Assembly (NCBI GenBank): GCA_029718625.1
Contig: CM056380.1
Span: forward strand, 14,684,786 to 14,748,785
DNA from: Synaphobranchus kaupii
Lineage: Eukaryota; Chordata; Actinopteri; Anguilliformes; Synaphobranchidae
DNA: 64,000 bases
Direction: 5' to 3'
Made by a program: the position numbers and the translations under genes. Below the pieces are notes generated by a model. That model was not told the origin of the DNA, ran no database searches, and saw nothing but the letters and a program-made list of their open reading frames with translations. Of this stretch, positions 1 to 9,949 are shown in pieces (the stretch's first letter is position 1; every line of letters starts with the position of its first letter).

Positions 1-488
1 AAAATTAGATTTGAGTTCAACCCTTGGGCATTTCTCCCAAAAATTGACAGACAGGGAAATATTTAGGAATGGCGGGTGGGGGGTGGGGGAAGGGGCCCAA
101 AAAAAACCTGCTGACAATTTAGTAAAGACCACAACAAAATTATCCAATGCACAAACACAACTCTGCATTATGCTTTATAAAAAAAAATCTGGAATTCAGA
201 ATTCAGTCTAGAGTGTTTAGGGATTGCTGAGAAAGATTCACGTAAGGCGTGAAGTTTACGTTACGCTTTCCATTTCTTTCTATAGTTTTTCTATATTTCA
301 GTAATTAAAATTGCTGTTGTACTGCAGTGACAATTCTTAGTTTGCTTCTAAACTTTTGGGTTTATGCTCAGGTTGATTGGTCATTCTTACTCTTAGGTTC
401 TACTGTACATTAATTAGCATATGCATTGCCAAACAAATCTGTGAATGAACAGAGTCTGTAAATACAGTTATTCATTTATTGATTATTA
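1..488. other. Intergenic, no gene seen
   Basis: AT-rich sequence with short ORFs only. No protein similarity, splice-flanked exon or repeat family could be recognised. It ends at the TA target dinucleotide of a Tc1 insertion. Confidence 0.5.
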
Positions 489-490
489 TA

Positions 491-1033
491 CACTGCCCGG
501 CCAAAAAAAAAGTCGCAGTTGCACCAGTCATGCATAGTGCCCACTGTACAAGCCTCTGGAGGCAGTGTTATGATCTGGGGTTGCTTCAATTGGTCAGGTC
601 TAGGCTCAGCAACGTTATGCAGCAATAAAATGAAGTCAGCTGAGTACCTGAATGTACTGAATGACCAGGTTCTCCCATCAATGGGCATGTTCCAGGACGA
701 CAATGCCAAGATTCATCGGGCTCAAATTGTGAGAGAGTGGTTCAGGGAGCATGAGGAATCATTTTCACACATGAATTGGCCCCCAGAGTCCTGACCTTAA
801 CCCCATTGAAAGTCTTTGGGATGTGCTGGAGAAGACTTCACGGAGTGGTTCGACTCTCCCGTCGTCAATACAAGATCTCGGCCAAAAATTATTGCAAGTC
901 TGGACGGAAATAAATGTTGTGACGTTGCATAAGGTTGTCGAAACAATGCCACGACGAATGCGCGCCATAATCAAAGCTAAAGGCGGTCCAACAAAATATT
1001 ACAGTGTGCGACTTTTTTTTTGGCCGGGCAGTG
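491..1033 (+). mobile_element. Internally deleted Tc1/mariner-type transposon
   Basis: The element has perfect 27-bp terminal inverted repeats beginning CACTGCCCGG and is flanked by TA at 489-490 and 1034-1035, the Tc1/mariner target duplication. Inside is only the C-terminal part of a Tc1 transposase. Residues around [10 protein letters not shown] and FQDDNAKIH (519-794) are followed, in another frame, by DLNPIESLW and a conserved C-terminal tail (about 800-1010). The frame changes near 785, where a run of five C appears to carry one extra base. The N-terminal DNA-binding half is missing and the left TIR runs almost directly into mid-transposase. This is a non-autonomous relic. Confidence 0.9.
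519..1010 (+). pseudogene. Tc1 transposase, C-terminal fragment, frameshifted
   Basis: Two reading-frame pieces (519-794 and about 800-1010) together give the catalytic-core end of a Tc1-like transposase, including the DD-containing block FQDDNAKIH and the PESxDLNPIESLW block that carries the last acidic residue region. The N-terminal helix-turn-helix region is absent and a one-base insertion separates the pieces. It cannot encode an active enzyme. Confidence 0.85.
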
Positions 1034-1035
1034 TA

Positions 1036-1395
1036 TTATCTTGTTTATTTACTCATTTAATTAATTGATTTATTATGTTATTTCTGTCAGTATTTCCTTA
1101 TGCTAGCATGCTATTGACCTCGTTTACCTGACGTGGATGGAGACACAGGCCTTTGTCTCCAGAGAGAACTGCTGGATTGAGTTGCCTGGCTTGGGGTGAA
1201 ATAACACGGGTGGTTCAAAGCTACATTATGAGTTACGACCACTGTAGATGAACCTGGAATTCATGTGGTGTGTGGCTGAACTCAAAGAGAACAGTCTGAC
1301 CGAAGCTGCCTGCTCTGACAACCCTTCTCTGTCTAAAACTGCATACTCAACAGGTGTTGGGTCGTGCGATGTGCCCTATTATCGGGTGCACATGT
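1036..1395. other. Intergenic, nothing recognised
   Basis: Unique-looking sequence without supported coding potential. The ORF at 1248-1496 runs into a CA microsatellite and has no family resemblance. Confidence 0.4.
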
Positions 1396-1449
1396 ACACA
1401 CACAGACACACGCATGCATACACACGCGCGGACACACACACACACACAA
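1396..1449. repeat. CA/CG-rich dinucleotide microsatellite
   Basis: Imperfect (CA)n with CGCGCG and CGCATG interruptions, continuing into (CA)7 at the right end. This is a simple repeat typical of fish DNA. Confidence 0.9.
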
Positions 1450-2197
1450 GTTCACTTCCTTCAGAAAGTCATTTACTCACCACAACACACCTCTAACCTA
1501 ATGTGTGTGACTCGTGAGTGACATATGACGTCATGTGATGATAAAACCTGATGTTAAGATGTTTGTGTATATTATGAATAATTAGTGTCGGTAAACAGGC
1601 CACGTGAATGTTAATCACTTATGAAAAATTGAGAGTTGCAAGCGGATGCAAGAAAGAATAATTGTTTTCTGAAATGTGAGCAGTGTTGTGCCTGAGAAAA
1701 CAAATAGATGGAGAGAAATGATTGACACTGTAAATGTGGTCTCTGCTGAAAGCCGCGCTCTGGCGGAGGATAAAAACGAAGCATTTTGATTTAAAAGCGG
1801 AACCTGAAAAGTGAATCAGGGGCCAGAGGTGAAGCCCTGCTATGATTGGAGGAGCTGGGGGCCCAATGTGTCCTAGTTTGATGAGACAGTGTGTTCACTC
1901 GCAGGCAAGACCTTGATCTTGGGTCTCATTTCAGTGGATGACAGTGACGTGACTTGACCCATCTCCCTCCAACAAACAAAGTCAAAAGCATTTTATGTTT
2001 TCTTAAACACATAATATATGGCTTTTAAGTTGCATTCACCTCCATGTTAAAAATATCATAAATAAGCCACACAATGAGTTGAATTATCATTTTATTTACC
2101 CCCATTTTATCTAACCCTAACCCCCATTTAATCCCATTTTTTATTTTACTTTAGTGGATGAGGAATGGAATAACTCCCTCCCTGTCTCTCCAGATAT
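1450..2197. other. Intergenic, nothing recognised
   Basis: No coding or repeat structure could be supported. Some short runs such as CCCTAACCCCCATTT near 2112-2126 look telomere-like, but they are too short to mean anything. Confidence 0.4.
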
Positions 2198-2429
2198 TGA
2201 CTAGCAGATATCTGACCAAGAGTCCCCCAAAAACAGGCCTGACTAAGAGTCCCCCAAAAACATAGAGGCCTGACCAAATGTCCCCTAAAAACACAGATAT
2301 CTGACCCAAGAGTCTGCCACTGCTCTAAATCTGAAAAACCTGGACCTAGTTTGTCATGCAAAATTGTCAATGCCAGGAACCTTAAAGCAAATCAATTGTT
2401 GAAATAAACACAACATCGAAAGGACTCCA
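2198..2429. repeat. First copy of a segment carrying 31-bp minisatellite units
   Basis: It starts GACTAGCAGATATCTGACC and holds about four degenerate units of the 31-bp repeat. A unique tail follows (about 2317-2429, containing CTGGACCTAGTTTGTCATGC). The same start and tail recur at about 2430 and 4842-4952, so the whole segment is a tandem duplication; the second copy was later expanded and interrupted by a LINE. Confidence 0.8.
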
Positions 2430-2507
2430 ATGACTAGCAGATACCTGACCAAGAGTCCCTGAAAAACAGAGGTCTGACCAAGAGTCCCTCAAAAATACAG
2501 ATATCTG
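2430..2507. repeat. Start of second segment copy, two 31-bp units
   Basis: Begins GACTAGCAGATACCTGACC, matching the start of the first copy, with two or three degenerate units. It ends with ATATCTG at 2501-2507, which is repeated at 3847-3853 on the other side of the LINE and is therefore the likely target-site duplication. Confidence 0.75.
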
Positions 2508-3846
2508 TGTTTATATATAAAGGCAGCCATTAGTCGTATGTCCACCTATGTAGCTCTGTTTATTGATCTCAGGAAGGCTTTTGATACTGTGGACCACTCA
2601 TTACTCATTGGCACATTACTTAAGGCTGGCATTGGTGGTGGAGCAGTGGAGTGGTTCCAGAACTATCTTTTCAAACGATCGCAAACTGTAAAACACTGCA
2701 ATATCATGTCAGATTCAGTCGGCTTAGACATAGGTGTTCCACAAGGATCAATTCATGGTCCCTTGCGTTTTCTCATTTACATAAATAAGATTTGTGATCA
2801 GATTAAACATTGTAAGTACCATTTGTATGCCGATGATACAGTCCTGTACTTGTGTGCTCCTTCTGTTGAGATGGCTTTCACGAACCTGCAGTCAGATTTT
2901 AACTCCTTGGAACATGCCCTATCAAACCTCAAACTACTGCTGAATGCTCGCAAAACAAAGGCCATGTTATTCTCCTCAGGAGGCACAAAGCCCCAATCCC
3001 TCCCCATTAGCACACTGAATGGCATTTCTATAGAATTTGTCGACAGTTACACATATATAGGAATCTGGGTTGGACAAAACTGTAAATTTTAAACACCATG
3101 TTGAATGTCTTGCTAAGAAACTACAATTCACATTCAGCTTCTTGTACAGGTTGAAGTCTTGTTTTTCCATGTCTTCAAGGAAAACATTGGTTGCCAGTCT
3201 ATTTCTGCCTCAGCTTGACAATGGTGATACTGTATAGATTTGCCTGTCCCTCTACCTGGTCGAAGCTCGACCCCTTGTATCGTTCAGCTTTGAGATGCAT
3301 TACAAATTCCAAATATAGGACCCATCACTGTATCTTGTATAGTCTGGTTGACTGGGCATCCCTTGCATTGTGTAGGATGCAACACTGGCACATTATTATC
3401 TATTAAGCTATCCTTGGGAAACTGCCCATGTACTCAATGTTTTTATTCCTGCAGATCTCACAAGTGGTTGCACTGCATGGTATCTGCTGTGCAAACTGAG
3501 GCGGGCAAGACAAGCCTGTTTTATCAAGGCCCATGGACCTGGAATGAGTTGCATGCAAAACTCAAAGTTGAGTATCTCTTTGCCAGATTTTAAAAGACAG
3601 ATAATGGATATGCTTTCTGTTACCTGTTCTTGCTTTAAACCCTGATTTATTTAACACTGCCTTAGCTTATGTATTTTATTATTATGTTGGTTGTTTTATT
3701 GTTGAGTACTATTGTTGTTATTGTTGTTGTTGTTTTTGTATGCTGTTTTATACTTCTCTTGTCCTGTCTTGGCTAGGTCTCACTTGTAAAAGAGGTTTTA
3801 ATCTCAATGTGACTTCCTAGTCAAATAAAAGTTAAATAAAAAATGA
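2508..3846 (+). mobile_element. L2-like LINE, 5'-truncated, 3' end intact
   Basis: The fragment carries reverse-transcriptase motifs FIDLRKAFDTVDH, GVPQGS and YADDT in one frame (2538-3092). It then continues in shifted frames with the C-terminal RT region (for example YRSALRCITNSKYRTHH near 3270-3330). The 3' end has the fish L2 tail, TTTTAATCTCAATGTGACTT followed by AATAAAAGTTAAATAAA. The flanks share ATATCTG (2501-2507 and 3847-3853). Assignment to L2 rather than CR1 rests on the tail and motif style. Confidence 0.8.
2538..3600 (+). pseudogene. LINE reverse transcriptase fragment, decayed
   Basis: The open stretch 2538-3092 covers the RT palm (residues FIDLRKAFD near the start, GVPQGS around residue 67, YADD around residue 98). 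Frameshifts then move the C-terminal region to other frames through about 3595. The endonuclease domain is missing, so this is a dead 5'-truncated copy. Confidence 0.8.
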
Positions 3847-4833
3847 ATATCTGACCAAGAGTCCCCCAAAAACACAGATATCTGACCAAGAGTCCCCCAA
3901 AAACACATATCTGACCAAGAGTCCCCCAAAAACACAGATATCTGACCAAGAGTCCCCCAAAAACACAGATCTCTGACCAAGAGTCCCCCAAAAACACAGA
4001 TATCTGACCAAGAGTCCCCCAAAAACACAGATCTCTGACCAAGAGTCCCCCAAAAACACAGATATCTGACCAAGAGTCCCCCGAAAACACAGATCTCTGA
4101 CCAAGAGTCCCCCAAAAACACAGATATCTGACCAAGAGTCCCCCAAAAACACAGATATCTGACCAAGAGTCCCCCAAAAACACAGATCTCTGACCAAGAG
4201 TCCCCCGAAAACACAGATATCTGACCAAGAGTCCCCCAAAAACACAGATATCTGACCAAGAGTCCCCCAAAAACACAGATCTCTGACCAAGAGTCCCCCA
4301 AAAACACAGATATCTGACCAAGAGTCCCCCAAAAACACAGATATCTGACCAAGAGTCCCCCAAAAACACAGATCTCTGACCAAGAGTCCCCCAAAAACAC
4401 AGATATCTGACTAAGAGTCCCCCAAAAACACAGATATCTGACTAAGAGTTCCCCAAAAACACAGATATCTGACTAAGAGTCCCCCAAAAACACAGATATC
4501 TGACCAAGAGTCCCCCAAAAACACAGATCTCTCACCAAGAGTCCCCCAAAAACACAGATCTCTGACCAAGAGTCCCCCAAAAACACAGATATCTGACCAA
4601 GAGTCCCCCAAAAACACAGATATCTGACCAAGAGTCCCCCAAAAACACAGATCTCTGACCAAGGGTCCCCCAAAAACACAGATATCTGACCAAGAGTCCC
4701 CCAAAAACACAGATCTCTGACCAAGAGTCCCCCAAAAACACAGATATCTGACTAAGAGTCCCCCAAAAACACAGATATCTGACTAAGTCCCCCAAAAACA
4801 CAGATATCTGACCAAGAGTCCCCCAAAAACAAA
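3847..4833. repeat. 31-bp minisatellite array, about 32 units
   Basis: Unit consensus is CAGATATCTGACCAAGAGTC plus CCCCAAAAACA. Variants include ATATCT/ATCTCT, GACC/GACT and one unit short by a few bases near 4785-4790. Because 31 is not a multiple of 3, every minus-strand frame stays open and gives several overlapping artificial ORFs. These are not genes. Confidence 0.95.
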
Positions 4834-4841
4834 GTCCCAGG

Positions 4842-4952
4842 GCTGCCACTGCTCTAAATCTTAAAAACCTGGACCTAGTTTGTCATGCACATTTGTCAAT
4901 GTCAGGAACCTTAAAGCAAATCCATTGTTGAAGTAAACACAACATTGAAAGG
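4842..4952. repeat. Second copy of the segment tail
   Basis: Nearly identical to 2317-2429 (GCCACTGCTCTAAATCT through GAAAGGACTCC). It marks the end of the duplicated minisatellite-containing segment. Confidence 0.85.
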
Positions 4953-5585
4953 ACTCCCATTTCTAAACAAGCAATTATGAATTGTTACAAATAGCTGGGC
5001 TTACGTTGTTTAGTCTAACAATTGGAGTTGAATGGAAATTTAGAGCAGACAGTTTCACAGTGAACATAAAAGATACCATGGCACTATCAGAAAGAGCAGG
5101 GATTTCTGTGGTGTCCCGGGAACATTCTCAACCACCTTAATCTACCCACCCAACCATCCTACATTTCAACTGGTTTATGAATTCCCCTGTGTCCAGTTTA
5201 CCTGATTTCCAACTTACCTGTAGACTATCCCTCACACTTTTGCCAATTATGATTCCTAAGTGAATGGTATTACTAAACTGAAATCATTTATGTCTGTTAC
5301 ATGGGCACTGCATGATGCTGTATTAAAATAGCGGAAGCCAACTTGTCTCTCTGTTCTTTGTGTTTTCTGTCTGCGGGGAACCGTCCACACGCTCCACTGC
5401 GCTCCCTGCTACTTATAGCCCTCCCTGACATGCCTGGAGCCACACTTCATTCTTCTCTGCTAACTAGCTAAGCTTCTTTATAAATAAGTCATTTAGAGGC
5501 CATTACCAAATATAATAAAAAAAGCACTTGCTTTGAACCAGCATTCAGTCATTTATTGAAACAAGATGGTGTGAAGAATATTTAT
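4953..5585. other. Intergenic, nothing recognised
   Basis: No supported ORF, exon or repeat family. Confidence 0.4.
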
Positions 5586-5631
5586 TTATGTATATATATA
5601 TACTGTATATATATATATATATATATATACA
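5586..5631. repeat. AT dinucleotide microsatellite
   Basis: (TA)n interrupted once by CTG, forming a self-complementary tract TATATACTGTATATA. Simple repeat. Confidence 0.9.
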
Positions 5632-6395
5632 TATTCTTCAATTTACAATGAGGGTCCCCTGGATGCCTTTGAGCCTGGGTGGGGGTCTCTGGAACAGTAA
5701 TGGTTGAAAACTCCTGTTTTAGATCTCTTCCATTATACATTCCATTTTGTTTGTTTAATCACCATTAGCAACATTGTAGGCTAAGCCCTTTTTTTTTAGA
5801 TTTGGCTGTCACACCGGCCAACTTTCCCAGCAGTAGCAGCTTCCTTGTTATGACCTCCTACACCATAACCTCCAACTCTTGCTTTGAGAAATTTGGCGAC
5901 CGGCCTTTCTTATTTTCCATTTCCATTCGCTAACTAGCAAGCAACAAACACGTAGACTTCGCTACAAGGCGAAATCTAATAAAAACCATTTGAAACGTTT
6001 CATATAAAATTCTTTTCTTTTTTTTTAAATTCATCTTGTGAATGGATTAAACCATCCACACAAACTACTACAGGAAAAGCAAATGTTTTTAATGACCTAA
6101 AATATTCTTTGATCTAGCCTGTGTCTGTATTTAGGGGGCCATAATGATAATAAAGATAAGATGATGGCTAAGTAGTTCGCAGGATAATGGTAATTTCTTA
6201 AGAATAATTGCAGAGTGCGTTTCTTCTTAAAAAGATTTTTGTGAAAATCCCTGATTCTCATCGGGGCCACCTCATCTCAGATGTCCGCTAGCGAACCACT
6301 GTAGGGCTTGTTGGCACTGTATGTTCCCTGGCTGGGTACCTGCACTCAGTCATTAGGCCTACACAAGTACTGAATGTACCACCTGCCATCTCAAT
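5632..6395. other. Intergenic, nothing recognised
   Basis: No coding evidence. The stretch 5680-5710 resembles fish repeat tails but could not be assigned. Confidence 0.35.
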
Positions 6396-7077
6396 TCAGA
6401 ATGTTAGCACAACCGCTCGACCAAAATGTATTACCATTTTAAAATTCTTTATTTTGCGTTACCTTACAATCACTTAGTGGATGTTTTTATCCTTACAAAA
6501 GGATAAAATATGACTTTTGTTTATGAAGTACAGAAGTGAAAAACATCAGTGTTAGTCTCAGGAATACAAAAGTGTCATATCACCAGATGAATAATTTATA
6601 ATGAATAAGTGTAAAATCTTGGACAAATTAAACCTAATAGTATTACTATTGAGAACAACAGCAAAGACCACAACATAGCTAACCTATCTTATCCCAAAAG
6701 GACATCCATAAAGAATGAAAGGATACATAAAGTGCAGAGTGCAAACTGAATAGGTGTGTCTTCAGTCTGCACCAGAGGATGAGCAGGGTTTCTGCTGTTC
6801 TGACTGCAGTGGGAAGCTCATTCCACCACCTGGGGGTTAGCTGTGTTGTGGTCTTTACTGTTGTTCTCAATAGTAATACTATTAGGTTTTGTTTGTCCAG
6901 ATTTTACACTTATTCATTATAAATGATTAATCTGGTGATATGACACTTTTGTATTTGTGAGACTAACACTGTACTTCATATACAAAAGTCATATTTTATC
7001 CTTTTGTAAGGATAAAAACATCTGCTAAGTGATTGTAAGGTAGATTTTGGTCGAGTGGTTGTGCTAACATTCTGAAG
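6396..7077. repeat. Large inverted repeat, arms about 240-290 bp
   Basis: Left arm about 6396-6684 and right arm about 6836-7077 are inverted copies, with similarity that looks above 90 percent by eye. The left arm has two extra blocks (about 31 and 15 bp). Both arms contain GGATAAAAACATCTGCTAAGT-type sequence, which resembles the 3' tail of fish LINEs. The spacer of about 150 bp encodes a LINE C-terminal piece on the minus strand. It could be an inverted duplication of a LINE 3' end or a fold-back element. Confidence 0.85.
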
Positions 7078-7462
7078 TTCAGGCAAGCAGTAGGGGAGGG
7101 CCCAAACGCCCATAGCTTGATCTTTTGAAGATATCCTGGAGCTGCTCATTTAGCTGCTATAGGCTAGAGACATGCAGTTGATAAAGGTAAAGGGAGTCAC
7201 ATGACTCTCTGGGGAGGCTGTAGGTCAGATAGGCAGCAGGATTCTGGATGAGCTGCAGAGGTCTGATGGTGGAGGCAGGGAGGCCAGCGAGGAGGAAGTT
7301 GCAGTATGCGAGGCAGGAGATAACGAGCACATGGACTAAGAGCTGGGTTGAGTAGGTGGTGAGGAAGGGGCAGATTCTCCAGACATTGTACAGGAAGAAT
7401 ACGCACGCCAAACATACATCCGTGACGATCTCAGAGAGGGACAATTTGTTGCCCAGTACCAC
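6690..7462 (-). pseudogene. LINE reverse transcriptase C-terminal remnants
   Basis: On the minus strand, 7420-7190 reads RPLQLIQNPAAYL and nearby residues typical of the post-RT region of fish L2-type LINEs (SCLAYCNFLLAGLPASTIRP). The loop 6835-6700 reads PRWWNELPTAVRTAETL and RLKTHLFSLHSAL, the usual next block of the same protein. Between them lies the right arm of the inverted repeat. Decayed, no start, several frames. Confidence 0.7.
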
Positions 7463-7469
7463 TCAAAGA

Positions 7470-9820
7470 TTGTGTCTCACCTTGAAATTATTTAATCTAC
7501 GTATATGTGTATCATGCAAAGTGTTTTGTGCACCGCATAAGAGATGCGCACTGCAAATAAAGTTTTATTTGATTTCGTAGCCAACCACATTGATAAGTGG
7601 GTCTGAGACAAAGGCTGCGATTCACACAAACTATGAGACAAAGGGACGTAGCTGAATAACAAGTGGCGAGTAAAACACATTATGCTTCTGCAACTGCCCT
7701 CTGAGAATCTCAGCCATGTCTAAGCTGGTACATCCCTGGCCATTACCACTGTAGTTGACAGATCATAACAGAGAATTATGCGATATCTTGAGATCTGACC
7801 ACCTAGGTTCTGAAACTACTATTCCTCCATTGAGAGCAAGCCAATCCAAGAGTTCGGGCTAGCCTGGCAACGTACTATTCCTGGATTTGGGGGAGTTAGG
7901 CGTGCTGTGAGGAATATGCTGCTGCAGCTAGAATCACAAGAATGTGTCAGTACGGCATGATGTTATGGTTGGTTATTGGCCACCAATAGCTTTGTTTTCA
8001 GAGGGGTTTGACTAATTTGCTGGTAATATAATGTGGTTTAAACCCCTTAAATGATGGTAACTACGCCAGCGAGGTAAAATGTATCACTATTACACTGGAT
8101 GTCATCCCTATCAGAATAAAAGAACAGGCAGCTATATGTGATCCCGCTGCCAATAAAAGTTATGCTTACGTGCATCCAGACTGTTGATTATTGAAAATGC
8201 ATTCATTCAGCACCGTGCTGACAATATTGAAGAAGGAGGTACAGCTTCCAATAGCATGCGGCAGCTGGAAAATTTTGAAAAGGAACTTATAAGAACAGTA
8301 AATTATGTAAACACAAGGGTACCAAGTGGATGGCAGAATGCATTTGAGAAATGTAACTTCTGTGAAGTGTGTTTTCAATATTCATAAAGGGGAAACAGAT
8401 GTCAGTGTTATCATTCCCCGAGATTTAAAAAAACTTTGCTAAGGCTGTGATGAAAGTGGAAACCGCATTTTTTAATGATTTATTTCTGCACGGCAGGCCA
8501 CAACAAAAACATGCAATGTGTGGTTGTCTGTACAGTACATATTACACAACCTGGGCTGTGCTTTAGAATATTAGGGGCTGTTGAAGTTTAGTCAGAGAAC
8601 ATTCTTCCAAGTCAAATATGCTAATTAGCTTTTGATGAGGTGGGGATTCATGTTTAAACTGCAATAAATCCATTGTATGGTTTAGAATACATTTTGGTAC
8701 TACAATATATCAAGTATAGCACTTACTCATTTAAACACTTGCACTTACTTTCAATACTTTCTTCTTCTTGATTTTTCCCTTTAGAAACACTTTCTCCCAG
8801 AAACCTCAGAAACTCTATGTTTACAGGAGACTACATTATTATATAGGCCTGTATTATCAACAAAAATCATTTGTATTTTATCTGAGAGGAGTAAAACTGG
8901 ATATTTACAAATTGATATTTGAGTTCACAATAATTCAACAGTTAACGCCAACTCAAAAAGGTCTAGACTAGGGTGGGTAATTTCACTCCATTGCCTGTGT
9001 ATCTGCAGGATTTTGCAGCCCCCAATTACCCCAGCCCAATGATCTAATTGCACTACATCTCAGTGCACCAAAACGGCTTTAGCTGTAGATTAGACCACAG
9101 TAAAGCATTTCATATGAGGCCACAACTATCTTCAGTTGTCATGCGTGATCTTATTAAGACATGTAGGTAAAATGGCAACAAAAAAAGAGATATAATTTGA
9201 AATATTCAAGAGCAGGCCTTGTGTGAAATCCAGAAACGTAGTTGCTCATGCTTTTCCCACTCCTGGTCCAGTATCTAGGTGTGACAAACAAAAATAAGTA
9301 GCTAAGCAAGCAAATAAATAAATAAATAAAGTGTAGTGTGACGTGAGTGAACACCGCCCTCTACAGGATCACAACCTTAACTGCATGGCTGTATATAACA
9401 TACTGTATTTTAATTATATTGAAAATAATAAACCACAGAAGTGCTGTTAATTTGAAGAGTATACATGCAAGCCTGCAAAGTATTGCTTTTTACACATCGT
9501 TTCTATTTGAAAAAATTTAAGACAACTAAAGTACGATAACTTGTTTGCACTTCGTACATTATGCTATAAAAATGCGGAAGAGATTTACTTACTCCAAGTG
9601 ATTTACTTAACAAGACTCTCACGCTAGATAAGCAAAATAACTTTCAATTCAGCAGTGGAAGCGTTGCTGCGGAACGTTAATTGGGAGCATCATGTTTCCA
9701 TTCCGGCTGCAAAACTCAGCGGACATAAACACAATGACGAACGACAACACGGGTTCCGAATGAGTTACGTTTTTGTGTTTCGTTTTAGATTTGTACCGAT
9801 TTGTGATTACTGTTTCTAAG
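7470..9820. other. Region upstream of psmf1
   Basis: About 2.3 kb without recognised genes. The last 200 bases before the psmf1 start (about 9620-9820) are less AT-rich and contain several CG dinucleotides, compatible with a promoter and 5'UTR. No TATA box or other motif could be assigned with confidence. Confidence 0.4.
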
Positions 9821-9949
9821 ATGGCAGGGTTAGAGCTGCTGTACAGCTCCGTCGTCAGTAAGATTACCAGTCCACAGGATGCTGTCGTCTGTTTCGTTCA
9901 TTGGGAAATTGTACGAAGCGGGCACAAATGTATTGGATCTGGAGACCAA
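9821..9949 (+). CDS. psmf1: psmf1 coding exon 1
   Basis: Residues 1-43, from MAGLELLYSS to GSGDQ. Donor GTAAGG, phase 0. VCFVHWEIV corresponds to VCFLHWEVV of the human protein. Confidence 0.95.

Noticed and set aside
3804..4849. Overlapping minus ORFs of 180-200 codons with CVFGGLLVR-type repeats
   Set aside because: Translation of a 31-bp repeat in all three frames; not protein-coding.
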